30,433 nucleotides of DNA from an uncultured Solobacterium sp. (GCA_900543035.1 UQPV01000034.1:1-30433); one strand, 5' to 3'; counted from the first letter of the stretch, positions 1 through 10,352 are shown. Made by a program: numbers and translations. The notes: generated from the sequence alone by a model not told the origin.

Positions 1-38
1 TTTCCTCGCCTCGCGGCTCCTCCGCTCAGCGCTCGTTT

Positions 39-67
39 ATATTACCATCCTCTCCCTTTTCCGTCAA
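39..67 (-). promoter_or_regulatory. Sigma-A type promoter reading out of the left edge
   Basis: On the minus strand TTGACG (62-67) and TAATAT (39-44) are separated by exactly 17 bases, a near-consensus vegetative promoter. Transcription would start near base 32 and leave the window. The first 32 transcribed bases are G+A rich, contain a GCGG-AGGAG-CCGC hairpin and end in GAGGAAA at the edge, so the product (structured RNA or mRNA leader) cannot be decided here. Confidence 0.7.
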
Positions 68-101
68 GCATTTTTTTTGCTTTTTTTCGAAGAGAATGAT
101 A

Positions 102-188
102 TGGTGCCCGAGGCCGGACTCGAACCGGCACGGTATCGCTACCGACGGATTTTGAGTCCGTTGCGTCTACCAGTTTCACCACTCGGGC
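102..188 (-). tRNA. tRNA-Leu (anticodon CAA)
   Basis: Read on the minus strand, an 87-base cloverleaf has a 7-bp acceptor stem GCCCGAG/CTCGGGC, discriminator A and an encoded CCA. The anticodon stem ACGGA/TCCGT holds the loop CTCAAAA, giving anticodon CAA for UUG codons. The T arm GCCGGTTCGAGTCCGGC is canonical, and the long variable arm (GGTAGCGATACC, a small hairpin) marks a class II tRNA, as expected for leucine. It has its own promoter upstream. No clear T-run terminator follows before the next promoter at 39-67. Confidence 0.96.
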
Positions 189-198
189 ATGCCACTTT

Positions 199-227
199 AT
201 TATACATAAACCGAAGGACAATTGCAA
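199..227 (-). promoter_or_regulatory. Promoter of tRNA-Leu
   Basis: Minus-strand TTGCAA (222-227) and TATAAT (199-204) with 17-base spacing lie just upstream of the tRNA 5' end at 188. The start point would be a few bases before the mature tRNA, as usual for a single tRNA unit. Confidence 0.85.
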
Positions 228-248
228 TTAAAAATGTCGTTTCTGTAC

Positions 249-269
249 AAAAAAAGCGGCACAGCCGCT
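249..269 (-). terminator. Intrinsic terminator of the GT51 gene
   Basis: Minus-strand stem AGCGGC/GCCGCT with a TGT loop is followed by seven T. The stem begins at the stop codon of the upstream transglycosylase gene. Confidence 0.85.
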
Positions 270-976
270 CATTGTCCGCCAGATCCAGTAATGCCGTCCA
301 TCTCCTCCTGCGTGATCTTCTCCTCTCTGACCATCGCTTCTAGCACGACCTCCTGCTTGGCACGGGCATTCTCCATATGATCGCTCAGCTGAAAGTTCGC
401 CGGTGATTGTGGGATGCCGGCCAGCAGGCTCGCCTCATCAAGCGTCAGCTGAGAAGGCTCTTTGCCGAAATACCCGATGCTGGCTTCGCGTATGCCGGCA
501 TATCCATCTCCATAGTTGATCACGTTCACATAGAGCTCCAGGATCTCATCTTTGGTGCAGATGCCCTCCAGCTCATACGTCAGAAAGGCTTCTGTGATCT
601 TTCGCGTCAGCGACTGATCATAGAACAGCGAATACAGATTCTTGCACAGCTGCTGAGATATGGTGCTGCCGCCGCTGGGCTCGCCGATACCCAGAAGATT
701 GCTCAGCACCGCCCTGGTGACGCCGGCCAGATCCACGCCGCCGTGACTGTAAAAATTTTTGTCCTCGACGCTGACCGTCGCATCCAGCAGATAAGAAGAG
801 ATCTCCTCGATCTGGGTATAATCTTCATCGCTCTGCACCTGCCTGATCACCTGTTCCAGCGGATGATCCTGAACGAGCCGTTCATATTCGGCATGGCCCT
901 GATAGATCAATATCGATGCGCCTGCGACGATGATGAGCAAGACGCTCACCAGCATCAGCTTCAATAATTTCTTCAT
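269..976 (-). CDS. Monofunctional biosynthetic peptidoglycan transglycosylase (GT51)
   Basis: The 235-residue protein has one N-terminal membrane anchor (about residues 4-25) and then a GT51 glycosyltransferase domain, which polymerises lipid II into glycan strands on the outer face of the membrane. All family motifs are visible: EDKNFYSHGG (71-80, catalytic Glu71), GGSTISQQ (102-109), RKITEAFLTYELE (125-137), KDEILELYVNVINYG (142-156) and the LAGIPQSP loop (185-192). The chain ends shortly afterwards, so there is no transpeptidase domain; length and layout match monofunctional MtgA/SgtB-type enzymes rather than a bifunctional PBP. A GGTGATC ribosome site precedes the ATG at 976. It appears to be the last gene before a strong terminator. 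Its exact cellular role (growth or sporulation) cannot be read from sequence. Confidence 0.93.
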   Translation of the reverse strand: MKKLLKLMLVSVLLIIVAGASILIYQGHAEYERLVQDHPLEQVIRQVQSDEDYTQIEEISSYLLDATVSVEDKNFYSHGGVDLAGVTRAVLSNLLGIGEPSGGSTISQQLCKNLYSLFYDQSLTRKITEAFLTYELEGICTKDEILELYVNVINYGDGYAGIREASIGYFGKEPSQLTLDEASLLAGIPQSPANFQLSDHMENARAKQEVVLEAMVREEKITQEEMDGITGSGGQ

Positions 977-1043
977 TTCTGATCACCATGTTCAGTATAT
1001 CATCCGCTTCGTCCTCCTGGTGCGAATCTTTTGAAATTGTAAG

Positions 1044-1070
1044 AAAAAACACAGGCACTGCCCGTGTTTA
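1044..1070 (-). terminator. Intrinsic terminator after the yneF-like gene
   Basis: Minus-strand inverted repeat with arms AAACACGGGC and GCCTGTGTTT (one G-T pair) ends in a run of six T. It includes the stop codon of the upstream gene. Confidence 0.8.
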
Positions 1071-1289
1071 TCGATTTGCGTTCACCGATCTCATGATCTG
1101 TTTGATCTGCGCCTCAGACGGCTTTCTTCCCATCTGCAGGAACATGGCACGAATCATCTTTTCGTTGATCGGCGGATTTTCCTTCAGCTCTTTTTCAAAC
1201 TTCCTGCGAGTGAAATAAAACCCAAGGAATCCTCCGATAATCAGTCCTATCAATGTACAGCCGATTGACAGACCCAATTCAACACTCAT
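1068..1289 (-). CDS. YneF (UPF0154) family small membrane protein
   Basis: A 73-residue protein with one N-terminal membrane helix (about residues 3-24, ending in the basic YFTRRKF) and a cytosolic tail carrying the family signature NPPINEKMIRAMFLQMGRKP, then a predicted helix (SEAQIKQIMRS). This is the standard size and layout of YneF/UPF0154 proteins, whose molecular function is unknown. The ATG at 1289 was chosen because AGGAGG lies seven bases upstream; an upstream GTG in frame overlaps that ribosome site and is rejected. It is a monocistronic unit with its own promoter and terminator. In Bacillus, yneF is in the same wider neighbourhood as plsY-parE-parC, which supports the assignment. 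Confidence 0.9.
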   Translation of the reverse strand: MSVELGLSIGCTLIGLIIGGFLGFYFTRRKFEKELKENPPINEKMIRAMFLQMGRKPSEAQIKQIMRSVNANR

Positions 1290-1315
1290 ACGTATTCCTC
1301 CTAACACTATTGAAT

Positions 1316-1344
1316 ATTTTACTATTTTTCCGAGTTATTGACAA
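1316..1344 (-). promoter_or_regulatory. Promoter of the yneF-like gene
   Basis: Minus-strand TTGTCA (1339-1344) and TAAAAT (1316-1321) with 17-base spacing, followed by the AGGAGG site and ATG at 1289. Confidence 0.8.
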
Positions 1345-1349
1345 TATAC

Positions 1350-1386
1350 AAATGTAATAAACTGCTCAAACCGTTTGGTGAGCAGT
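1350..1386 (-). terminator. Probable terminator after the small unknown gene
   Basis: Minus-strand 8-bp stem ACTGCTCA/TGAGCAGT (1379-1386 and 1361-1368) with a 10-base loop, followed by the T-rich stretch TTTATTACATTT. The T run is interrupted, so efficiency is uncertain. Confidence 0.65.
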
Positions 1387-1710
1387 CTCCTCTGTCACGA
1401 GGATCACGCTGCGAAAGCGACGCTGGATCCATTCGAGGAAAGGGTCGCGTTTGTTCCCCTCCAGCTCCAGAAACGCCTCATGCACGCGCAGTACGAACGG
1501 TTCCTCCCGCATGGCCGAGCGCAGCTGCAGCGTATCGCCCGCCCTGTGCACCGGCGTGCCGAAATAACAGCTGGCTGCCGTATGAAGCGTTTCCGCATCC
1601 ATGCGCACGATCCATTCCCCCTTGAGATCAAGTCCGGCGATCTCATCCAGGATCGATGCATGGGCGCGAAGAAAATCATATAATGACGGATTGACCACAT
1701 AAGCCCTCAT
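1366..1710 (-). CDS. Hypothetical protein, 114 aa
   Basis: I do not recognise this family. The protein starts MRAYVVNPSLYDFLRAH and is a mixed alpha/beta, soluble-looking chain without signal peptide, cysteine cluster or obvious catalytic motif. The open frame extends upstream into the EamA gene, but the ATG at 1710 is preferred because it begins 28 bases after the EamA stop and has a weak GGGTGAG ribosome site; the upstream part of the frame is low-complexity shadow of the transporter. It is the second gene of a probable two-gene operon with the transporter and ends in a hairpin. A link to the transporter is suggested only by position. Confidence 0.65.
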   Translation of the reverse strand: MRAYVVNPSLYDFLRAHASILDEIAGLDLKGEWIVRMDAETLHTAASCYFGTPVHRAGDTLQLRSAMREEPFVLRVHEAFLELEGNKRDPFLEWIQRRFRSVILVTEETAHQTV

Positions 1711-1738
1711 GTTCTCACCCGCCGTCAGTATACGCTCC

Positions 1739-2629
1739 TCACCCGGCCGTTTCTGTCGATTTCTGCTGAATGTTTGCCGATGATGGATGATATTCGACAA
1801 CGACGATCGATGCCAGGATCAATGCGCCGCCGGCGATCATCATCACGGTGATCTGCTCATGCAGCAGCAAGAACGAAAAGATGCAGGCGAACAGCGATTC
1901 CATCGAAAGGATCAGCGAAGCGCTGGATGCGCTCGTGTATTTCTGCGCAGCTGTCTGCAGCAGGAACGCCAGGCAGGTGGAGACCGCGATCAGATACAAC
2001 GCGCTGAGCACGGCGCTCATGTCCACCGAACGCGGCGGCGCATCAAAGAACAGCGCGCAAGCCGTCGAGAGGATCCCCGCGGTCAGCATCTGCAAGGCGT
2101 TGATCGCCAGCGCGTTCTCTCCTTTTGTCCCCCAGTCCAGCGCGATGATATGTGCTGCAAAGAACACTGCGCACATCAGAGAATAGAACTCTCCCTTGCC
2201 AAAGGAAAACGCATCTCCCTTCAGCGTCAGCAGCGAAATGCCGATCACACAGAGCAGCGAGGCCAGGATCTGCCGCATCGTCGGGCGCCGTCGAAAGATC
2301 GCCCAGCTGATATACGGAACGAAAATGACATTCGTGGATGTCAGAAAGGCATTGGTGCTTGCCGTGCTCCCCTGCAGGCCGAACGTCTGAAAAGCAAAGG
2401 CGAGAAACAAGAAGATGCCGGCAACGATGCCCTTGCGCAGCGTGGATGCCTTGATCTCCTTGATCGCTTTTGCGGCAACCACGAATGAAAGCAGTGCAGA
2501 ACCGACGAAGCGGATCATCAGGATGTAAAATGGGCTGAATGTCTCCAAGGCGGCCGAAGTGGCGATGAAGCCCCCTCCCCATATGACAGTGACCAGCACC
2601 AGCATGAGATTTGCGGTGCTTTTTTTCAT
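1739..2629 (-). CDS. EamA/DMT family transporter
   Basis: A 296-residue, very hydrophobic protein with about ten predicted membrane helices arranged as two repeats, the layout of EamA-type drug/metabolite transporters that export or import small metabolites across the cytoplasmic membrane. The first repeat has the typical opening ANLMLVLVTVIWGGGFIATS; the second starts around FGKGEFYSLMCAVFFAAHIIALD and ends with LLLHEQITVMMIAGGALILASI, a common EamA C-terminal pattern. The substrate cannot be deduced. The ATG at 2629 has an AAGGGGGA ribosome site at good spacing; upstream in-frame ATGs lie near the promoter. A good promoter precedes it, and the small unknown gene follows in the same direction. 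Confidence 0.92.
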   Translation of the reverse strand: MKKSTANLMLVLVTVIWGGGFIATSAALETFSPFYILMIRFVGSALLSFVVAAKAIKEIKASTLRKGIVAGIFLFLAFAFQTFGLQGSTASTNAFLTSTNVIFVPYISWAIFRRRPTMRQILASLLCVIGISLLTLKGDAFSFGKGEFYSLMCAVFFAAHIIALDWGTKGENALAINALQMLTAGILSTACALFFDAPPRSVDMSAVLSALYLIAVSTCLAFLLQTAAQKYTSASSASLILSMESLFACIFSFLLLHEQITVMMIAGGALILASIVVVEYHPSSANIQQKSTETAG

Positions 2630-2655
2630 AAGATCTTCCCCCTTTTTCCTCATGA

Positions 2656-2684
2656 ATGATAGCATCGCTTTTCTGCTTTTTCAA
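2656..2684 (-). promoter_or_regulatory. Promoter of the EamA transporter gene
   Basis: Minus-strand TTGAAA (2679-2684) and TATCAT (2656-2661) with 17-base spacing, directly downstream of the preceding gene's terminator. Confidence 0.78.
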
Positions 2685-2689
2685 CTGCA

Positions 2690-2721
2690 AACGCGCCTGC
2701 ATCTCATCTTACAGGCGCGTT
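2690..2721 (-). terminator. Stem-loop terminator after the 2704-3072 gene
   Basis: Perfect 10-bp stem AACGCGCCTG/CAGGCGCGTT with a 12-base loop that contains the stop codon of the upstream gene. Only a short T stretch (TTTGCAGTT) follows, so it may act partly as a 3' mRNA-protecting hairpin. Confidence 0.65.
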
Positions 2722-3072
2722 CAGGATCTCGTTGAGCCGCTTTTCGACCTCTTCAGGGCCTTCTTCCTCCAAAAGAAGACAGCGCGCGCCATCGATCTTC
2801 GGTGCCAAAGCGCCGCCTGCTCGTTGCAGCACGATGGTCTGCGCGGCGCATTCCCCGATCCGCCGCGCGACATGCGCATCGGCGCCATGCAGCGCATACA
2901 GCGCGGCCCTTCCCTGAGAAGAGACAATCAGCCCGGCACGCCAGCACGGCGCGCTCACCCGGGCCTGCGTCAGCCGCATGAACAGCGCTTCAGCCGGATC
3001 CATCATGATCACCACGCGGGGAACCTGCAGCACATGCAGCAGGTTCAGCCACGCATAGAAAGGTGCAGACAT
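2704..3072 (-). CDS. Hypothetical protein, 122 aa
   Basis: I do not recognise this protein. It is a soluble alpha/beta-looking chain, alanine- and arginine-rich in the middle, with a predicted N-terminal helix (MSAPFYAWLNLLHVLQ), a hydrophobic strand (RVVIMMD) and a charged C-terminal helix (EEGPEEVEKRLNEILNAPVR). There is no signal peptide. A GGTGAT ribosome site lies five bases before the ATG at 3072. The GC-rich codon use and long open overlapping frames make the call less certain than for its neighbours, but the hairpin placed exactly at the stop codon and the ribosome site support it. No clear promoter is seen; it may be transcribed by read-through from the thioredoxin-like gene. Confidence 0.6.
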   Translation of the reverse strand: MSAPFYAWLNLLHVLQVPRVVIMMDPAEALFMRLTQARVSAPCWRAGLIVSSQGRAALYALHGADAHVARRIGECAAQTIVLQRAGGALAPKIDGARCLLLEEEGPEEVEKRLNEILNAPVR

Positions 3073-3127
3073 GTCATCACCGCGCCATGCTATGCCATGC
3101 GCCGGTTTCGATCTCCGCTCTTGTCCC

Positions 3128-3160
3128 GAAAGAAAGGAGACTGCCTAGCAGGCAATCTCC
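3128..3160 (-). terminator. Intrinsic terminator after the thioredoxin-like lipoprotein gene
   Basis: Minus-strand 10-bp stem GGAGATTGCC/GGCAGTCTCC with loop TGCTA containing the TAG stop codon, followed by TTTCTTTC. Confidence 0.8.
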
Positions 3161-3717
3161 GCGAACATGTCCTGATATGTGTTGGTCAGCTCGATCTTCT
3201 CGCTGTCCGTCATCTGACGCTCATGCGCATCATGGGATTCCACGGTTCCTTCATGAGCTGAAATGACCTTGCCGTCACGGATGACGAATACATACGGCAC
3301 ATACATGCGCTTTTCTCCCTCATCGTCTTCCTCGAGGAATGCATCCAGATAGGAATACAGCTGCTCCTCGATCTCATCGGTGATCGTATATTCTCCATCA
3401 TCATATGTAGGCGCATAACAGATGGTCAGCCCCTTTGCCTTGGCTACTTCATTCATGATCGGCACGGCCTCTTCACACCACGGGCATCCCACATAGCCCA
3501 GATAGACGATTGCGCTCTTGCCTTCTTCGAACAGCGCGAGCACTTCCTCCATCGTCTTCTGATAAAATACGTGCTCATCATCCTCCAGCATCTCATATCC
3601 GCTCATATTTGCGCGCTCTCCGCTCTCCTGCACCAGATTCTCGCATCCGTTTCCCGCAGAAGCCGAGCTGCAGGCGCACAGCATGACGCTCAGCATCGCA
3701 ATCAGTAATCTCTTCAT
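3145..3717 (-). CDS. Thioredoxin-fold lipoprotein with CPWC motif
   Basis: A 190-residue secreted lipoprotein: a basic start MKRLL, a short hydrophobic stretch and a lipobox LCAC with the modified Cys at residue 16. After an acidic linker comes a thioredoxin fold with SAIVYLGYVGCPWCEEAVP; the redox pair is Cys78-Pro-Trp-Cys81, followed by a Tyr-Val-Pro-Tyr stretch that would carry the cis-proline and a RDGKVISAHEGT strand. Such proteins act outside the membrane in thiol-disulfide exchange; whether this one reduces or oxidises is not visible. Two in-frame starts upstream (3723, 3759) are possible, but GGTGGTGAT fits 3717 best. It lies downstream of parC with its own extended -10 promoter. Confidence 0.87.
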   Translation of the reverse strand: MKRLLIAMLSVMLCACSSASAGNGCENLVQESGERANMSGYEMLEDDEHVFYQKTMEEVLALFEEGKSAIVYLGYVGCPWCEEAVPIMNEVAKAKGLTICYAPTYDDGEYTITDEIEEQLYSYLDAFLEEDDEGEKRMYVPYVFVIRDGKVISAHEGTVESHDAHERQMTDSEKIELTNTYQDMFAEIAC

Positions 3718-3739
3718 TTTCATCACCACCAGTATGTTG

Positions 3740-3772
3740 AGTATAGCACAGCTTCGCATGGCTGCATGTCAA
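3740..3772 (-). promoter_or_regulatory. Extended -10 promoter of the thioredoxin-like gene
   Basis: Minus-strand TGCTATACT (-10 TATACT at 3740-3745 with the TGn extension). A perfect TTGACA (3767-3772) lies 21 bases upstream, too far for a normal -35, so the extended -10 probably dominates. Confidence 0.55.
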
Positions 3773-3791
3773 TCACATAATTCCACATTTT

Positions 3792-6313
<2,522 letters not shown>

Positions 6314-6317
<4 letters not shown>

Positions 6318-8242
6318 CGCTGCACCTCCATGGCATAATCATCTTCCAGCGTAAAGGAGACATTCTTCTCGATCCAGTCCCGGCGCAGCTCGGCTTTGTC
6401 TCCCATCAGCACGGAAACGCGCTTCTCGGCGATGACCGCGTCTTCGATGCTCACCTGGATCAACGAGCGGGTCTGGGGATTCATCGTCGTATCCCACAGC
6501 TGATCTGCATTCATCTCGCCCAGTCCCTTGTATCGCTGAAGGGTATAGCCTTTAGGGAATGTCCGGCGCAGCTCGGCCAGCTCCTCATCCGTCCACGCAT
6601 ACTGCATCACCTTCCCCTTCTGCAGCTTATACAATGGCGGCAATGCGATATAGAGCATCCCCTGGTCGATGAGCCCGCGCATATACCGGTAGAAGAACGT
6701 CAGCAGCAGCGTCTGGATATGCGCGCCGTCCGTATCGGCATCGGTCATGATGATCACTTTATGATAATTGGAATCCTCGGCCCGGAAGCTTGCCCCGATG
6801 CCGGCCCCCAGCGCATGCACGATCGTATTCAGCTCTTCGTTTTTCTCGATGCTGCTCAGGCTGGCCTTTTCCGTATTGAGCACTTTTCCCCGCAGCGGCA
6901 GAATGGCCTGATAACGGGAATCGCGCCCCTGTTTGGCACTGCCGCCGGCAGAGTCGCCCTCCACCAGATAAAGCTCTTTGCGGCGGGCATCCTTGGACTG
7001 CGCGCCGGCCAGCTTGCCTGAAAGGATCCGCTCGCTCTTGCCGCGGGCCTTGCCCTTGCGCGCATCCTCCCTGGCCTTGCGCGCCGCTTCCCTGGCGCTG
7101 CTCGCCTTGATCATCTTGCGCACGAGCGCAAATGCCGTCTCCTTGTTTTCCTCTAAGAAAAAATTCAGCTTCTCGCTGACGATCGCATCCACGGCGCTCT
7201 TGGCCTCGCTGGTGCCCAGCTTGCTCTTCGTCTGCCCTTCAAACTGCAGCAAATGCTCCGGGATCGAACAGGAGAGCACGAGCGTAAGCCCCTCGCGCAC
7301 GTCGCTTCCTTCAAAGTTCTTGTCCTTTTCCTTGAGCAGGCCGTTGCGCCGCGCAAAATCATTGAACACTTTGGTGAACGCCGTCCGCGCGCCGCTTTCA
7401 TGCGTTCCGCCGTCCTTGGTGCGCACCATGTTCACAAAAGAAAAGATATTTTCCTGATATTCATCCGTATACTGAAACGCGCATTCCACCCGGATCTCCG
7501 AAGCCGTGCCGCTGAAGCTGACCGGCTGGTGGAACACATGCTTATCTTCATGCAGATAGTCGATAAAGGCTTCCAGGCCGTTCTCATAGTGATATTCCTC
7601 ATGGCGCTCATGCCCTTCCCGCAGGTCATTGACCGTCATCTTCAGCCCCTTCAGCAGGAAAGCATCCTCCTGCGCCCGCTCACAGATGCTGGAGTAAGAA
7701 AACCTCGTCGCAGAAAAAATAGAAGGATCCGGCAGGAATCGGACCTTGGAGCCGCTCTGGCTGCATTTTCCGGTTTTCTTCAGCTTGCCGACCTGTTTTC
7801 CGCCTTGGGCAAACTCCATTTCATACACGTCCCGGCCGTCGCACACGCTCACCTTCAGCCAGCTGCTCAGCGCATTCACGACGCTGGCGCCTACGCCGTG
7901 CAGTCCGCCGCTGGTCCGATATCCCCCTTCGCTGGTGAATTTTCCCCCTGCGTGCAGCACGGTAAAGATCACCTGCAGGGTAGGCATCCCGCTGGCATGC
8001 ATGCCGACCGGCATTCCTCTTCCATGATCCTCCACCGTGACAGAACCATCTGCCTCAAGCGTGATCGTGATCTCATCCCCGTATCCATTGAGGGCCTCGT
8101 CGATCGAGTTGTCCACGATCTCCCACACCAGATGATGCAGACCGCGGGAATCGGTCGAACCGATATACATGCCCGGACGTTTGCGGACAGCCTCCAGCCC
8201 TTCCAGGATCTGAATGCTGCTCGCATCATATTGCTGCGTCAT
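6314..8242 (-). CDS. parE: DNA topoisomerase IV subunit B
   Basis: A 642-residue GHKL ATPase subunit of topoisomerase IV. The ATP site is visible as WEIVDNSIDEAL (Glu41 general base, Asn45 Mg binding), EDHGRGMPVG, and HAGGKF/GGLHGVGASVVNAL lid. The Toprim domain has EGDSAGGSAKQGRD and MTDADTDGAHIQTLLLTFFYR, and the C-terminus has the RYKGLGEMN signature. No long DNA-binding insertion typical of Gram-negative GyrB is present. The start at 8242 is chosen for its AGAGAGGTG ribosome site; the longer frame includes sequence overlapping the promoter. It is the first gene of parE-parC and is divergent from plsY, as in Bacillus. Confidence 0.96.
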
Positions 8243-8276
8243 ACAAGCACCTCTCTTTTCAAAATCAGACCCACCC

Positions 8277-8303
8277 ATTATAGCAAAAAAGTGTTTTTTT
8301 GGC
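8277..8303 (-). promoter_or_regulatory. parE-parC promoter
   Basis: Minus-strand extended -10 TGCTATAAT (TATAAT at 8277-8282). The -35 region (GTGCCA) is weak, so the TGn element probably compensates. Confidence 0.7.
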
Positions 8304-8363
8304 ACACGAAAAGTGCGAAGGCGTTCAACCGGAAGAATTATCGCTTTTTTTTGGATGGGATCG

Positions 8364-8376
8364 ATGCTAAAATAAG
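8364..8376 (+). promoter_or_regulatory. Probable plsY promoter (-10 region)
   Basis: GATGCTAAAATAAG contains a TAAAAT -10 hexamer about 35 bases before the plsY start. Only a T-rich tract stands at the -35 position, so this is a weaker prediction than the divergent parE promoter. Confidence 0.45.
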
Positions 8377-8412
8377 AACGGAAATGACAATGCTAATGAA
8401 GGGGGTAATTTC

Positions 8413-9033
8413 ATGGACAATTTCTTTTCACTGCAGACGCTCGCCTGTGTGCTGATCGGCTATCTGCTGGGCTCCATACCTTTCGCACTGGTCATCGGCA
8501 AGGTATTTTATCATACGGATGTCCGCCAGTATGGCAGCGGAAACCTCGGCGGGACGAATACCGGCCGCGTACTGGGGGCAAAGGCCGGTGCGGCAGTCAT
8601 CGCCTGCGACATCCTGAAGGTAGTGGCCGCGATCGCGCTGGCTTCCCTGATCTCTCCGGATGTATCCATCTGGACCGGTCTGGCGGCAGCGATAGGACAC
8701 TGCTATCCGATCTTCGCCGGCTTCAAAGGGGGAAAGGCCGTGGCGACGATGTTCGGCTTTCTGCTGGCGACCAGCATCTTCACCTTCCAAAACGCATGGT
8801 ATCTGATCATCCCGCTGGCCGCGTTCCTCCTCTTGCTCGTGCTCTTCAAGATGGTCTCGCTCGCCAGCATGGCGGCAGCCCTTTGCTCGAGCATCTTCAT
8901 CAGCGTGATGCAGATGGATCAGCCGCAGATCATGATCGCCAGCTGGCTGATGACGCTCCTGGTCATCTACCGGCATCGCTCCAATATCGTCAAGATCAAA
9001 AACGGCCAGGAAAACAAAGTCTCCTGGCTCTGA
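8413..9033 (+). CDS. plsY: Glycerol-3-phosphate acyltransferase PlsY
   Basis: A 206-residue integral membrane acyltransferase with about five membrane helices. It transfers an acyl chain from acyl phosphate to position 1 of glycerol 3-phosphate, the first step of phosphatidic acid synthesis in Gram-positive bacteria. The conserved cytosolic motifs are present: YGSGNLGGTNTGRVLG near residues 37-52 and GHCYPIFAGFKGGKAVAT near 96-113 (phosphate-binding GGK); the third motif region is MASWxx-like near the C-terminal helices. AAGGGGGT precedes the ATG at proper spacing. It is monocistronic, ends in a terminator and is divergent from parE-parC, a conserved Bacillota arrangement. Confidence 0.95.
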   Translation: MDNFFSLQTLACVLIGYLLGSIPFALVIGKVFYHTDVRQYGSGNLGGTNTGRVLGAKAGAAVIACDILKVVAAIALASLISPDVSIWTGLAAAIGHCYPIFAGFKGGKAVATMFGFLLATSIFTFQNAWYLIIPLAAFLLLLVLFKMVSLASMAAALCSSIFISVMQMDQPQIMIASWLMTLLVIYRHRSNIVKIKNGQENKVSWL

Positions 9034-9035
9034 AG

Positions 9036-9057
9036 GCAGCGGATGCTGCTTTTTTTT
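9036..9057 (+). terminator. plsY terminator
   Basis: Stem GCAGC/GCTGC with GGAT loop followed by eight T, two bases after the stop codon. Confidence 0.85.
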
Positions 9058-9074
9058 ATCGATGAGAGAATGCC

Positions 9075-10067
9075 TCAGCTGACGGCGGATCCCTGCTTGG
9101 CGCGCAGCTCCTTTGAAGGCTCCTCCTCTGTCAGCCGGCCGCCGAACTTCAGCCGGGCAGCGCCGCGGCAGAACCGATAGGCGATGCGGCAGGACAGCGG
9201 CTGTTCGCTGAGATCAAGATAAGGCAGCGTATACTTGCTGATCTCTCTGCGGCGGATGAAGAAGATCATCGTATACAGGATCAGCATGTCCACGCAGAAA
9301 TAATTCTGATGGTTGGAATAGTCCTCCTCAGGATATGCCGTCCTCAGCGCCTGCTCCTGATATTCGAACGCATCGCGCATCCGCACCAGCGTATCCATGT
9401 CCATCCGCAATACGCCGTTCTTGTTCATGAAGCTTCCCCTGCGCTGCACATAATGATAGAAGCGCTGCGGCATGGTCACGATGCGCTCCGCCTTCATGAA
9501 CAGCTGAAAGATGGTGCACACATCCTCGAAGACGCTCAGCTGCGTAGGAAAGCAGACGTCCCGAAACAGCGATGTACGGTACAGCTTGCCCCAGGGATAA
9601 TTATTGACCTGGACGTTTTTCATCAGTGCGTGCAGCGCCTTCTTCGGCGTCATGACCTCATAGCCGGCAGCCTTGCGATAGAACGGAAGATGACCGATCT
9701 CCATGCGGTAAGCGCACTGGACGATGTCCGCCTGTTCTTTCTCCATCACATCCATCATCCGCTGCACGGTATCCGCTTCCAGATGATCATCGCTGTCCAC
9801 CAGCATGCAGCATTCCCCTCTTGCCTTGCTCAGCCCGAAATTGCGGGCCGCGCTCACGCCGTGATTCTCCGTGCGGAAGTAGCGGATCTGCGGATAACGC
9901 TCTGCATAGCGCTGGCAGATCAGATCGCTGCCATCCTGAGATCCATCGCTGACGATGATGATCTCGATCGGTTCATATGTCTGCGCGATCAAGGAACGCA
10001 GGCACTTTTCCACATACTTTTCCACATTATAGACCGGTACGATCAGACTGATCAGTGTATTCTTCAT
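9075..10067 (-). CDS. Family 2 glycosyltransferase
   Basis: A 330-residue GT-A fold glycosyltransferase. The N-terminal domain has the GT2 opening SLIVPVYNVEKYVEKCLRSL, the nucleotide-binding IIIVSDGSQDGS (Asp41), the NHGVSAARNFGL strand-turn and the metal-binding LVDSDDH (Asp91-Asp94). The C-terminal part carries a typical WGKLYR motif and basic residues but no membrane helix. Such enzymes add sugars to cell-surface polysaccharide or teichoic/lipid carriers; donor and acceptor are unknown. GGGAG precedes the ATG at 10067; an upstream in-frame ATG at 10082 lies inside that ribosome site. It stands alone, with no sugar-synthesis neighbours, between the convergent plsY and the divergent glutamine synthetase. 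Confidence 0.9.
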   Translation of the reverse strand: MKNTLISLIVPVYNVEKYVEKCLRSLIAQTYEPIEIIIVSDGSQDGSDLICQRYAERYPQIRYFRTENHGVSAARNFGLSKARGECCMLVDSDDHLEADTVQRMMDVMEKEQADIVQCAYRMEIGHLPFYRKAAGYEVMTPKKALHALMKNVQVNNYPWGKLYRTSLFRDVCFPTQLSVFEDVCTIFQLFMKAERIVTMPQRFYHYVQRRGSFMNKNGVLRMDMDTLVRMRDAFEYQEQALRTAYPEEDYSNHQNYFCVDMLILYTMIFFIRRREISKYTLPYLDLSEQPLSCRIAYRFCRGAARLKFGGRLTEEEPSKELRAKQGSAVS

Positions 10068-10131
10068 TGCTCTCACTCCCATTTTGGAAACGGTATCATG
10101 ACCAGCGTCTTTCCATCTTGCGGCAAAGTCT

Positions 10132-10162
10132 ATTCTAACACAATTTCCGTTTCGATTGTCAA
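10132..10162 (-). promoter_or_regulatory. Promoter of the glycosyltransferase gene
   Basis: Minus-strand TTGACA (10157-10162) and extended -10 TGTTAGAAT (TAGAAT 10132-10137). The spacer is 19 bases, longer than optimal, but the TGn element supports function. Confidence 0.6.
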
Positions 10163-10306
10163 TGTTCGATGTAATTTTTCAGCTGATGTGCGAAAAACAT
10201 CTCTCTTTTTTATCATAACGGTAAATGAATAAAATGAACAGCTGAAAAAAATGACATTTTCGAAAGGTTCGCCCCGTGATTTCCCTCCTGATCCTCTCCC
10301 CTTTGA
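10163..10306. other. Intergenic stretch without a gene
   Basis: The 339-base gap between the divergent glycosyltransferase and glutamine synthetase genes holds two promoters and a leader hairpin. The remaining AT-rich part has open frames but no ribosome site or family match. CAGCTGA/TTCAGCTG-like sequences recur (10180-10187 and 10239-10246) and may be chance. I see no clear GlnR/TnrA site. Confidence 0.5.
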
Positions 10307-10335
10307 TTGACAAACCGCTGGATTTCTCATATACT
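10307..10335 (+). promoter_or_regulatory. Strong promoter of glutamine synthetase
   Basis: Perfect -35 TTGACA (10307-10312), 17-base spacer and -10 TATACT (10330-10335). Transcription would start near 10342, leaving a leader of about 65 bases. Confidence 0.88.
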
Positions 10336-10352
10336 AACAACAGAACAGCTGG

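Noticed and set aside
42..227. 61-codon frame over tRNA-Leu
   Set aside because: Entirely explained by the tRNA and its flanks.
7253..8455. Long plus-strand frame over parE and the plsY start
   Set aside because: Antisense shadow of parE; it would run through the divergent promoters and out of frame into plsY.
10130..10330. 66-codon minus frame in the intergenic region before glnN
   Set aside because: No ribosome site, crosses two promoters, and has no recognisable composition.
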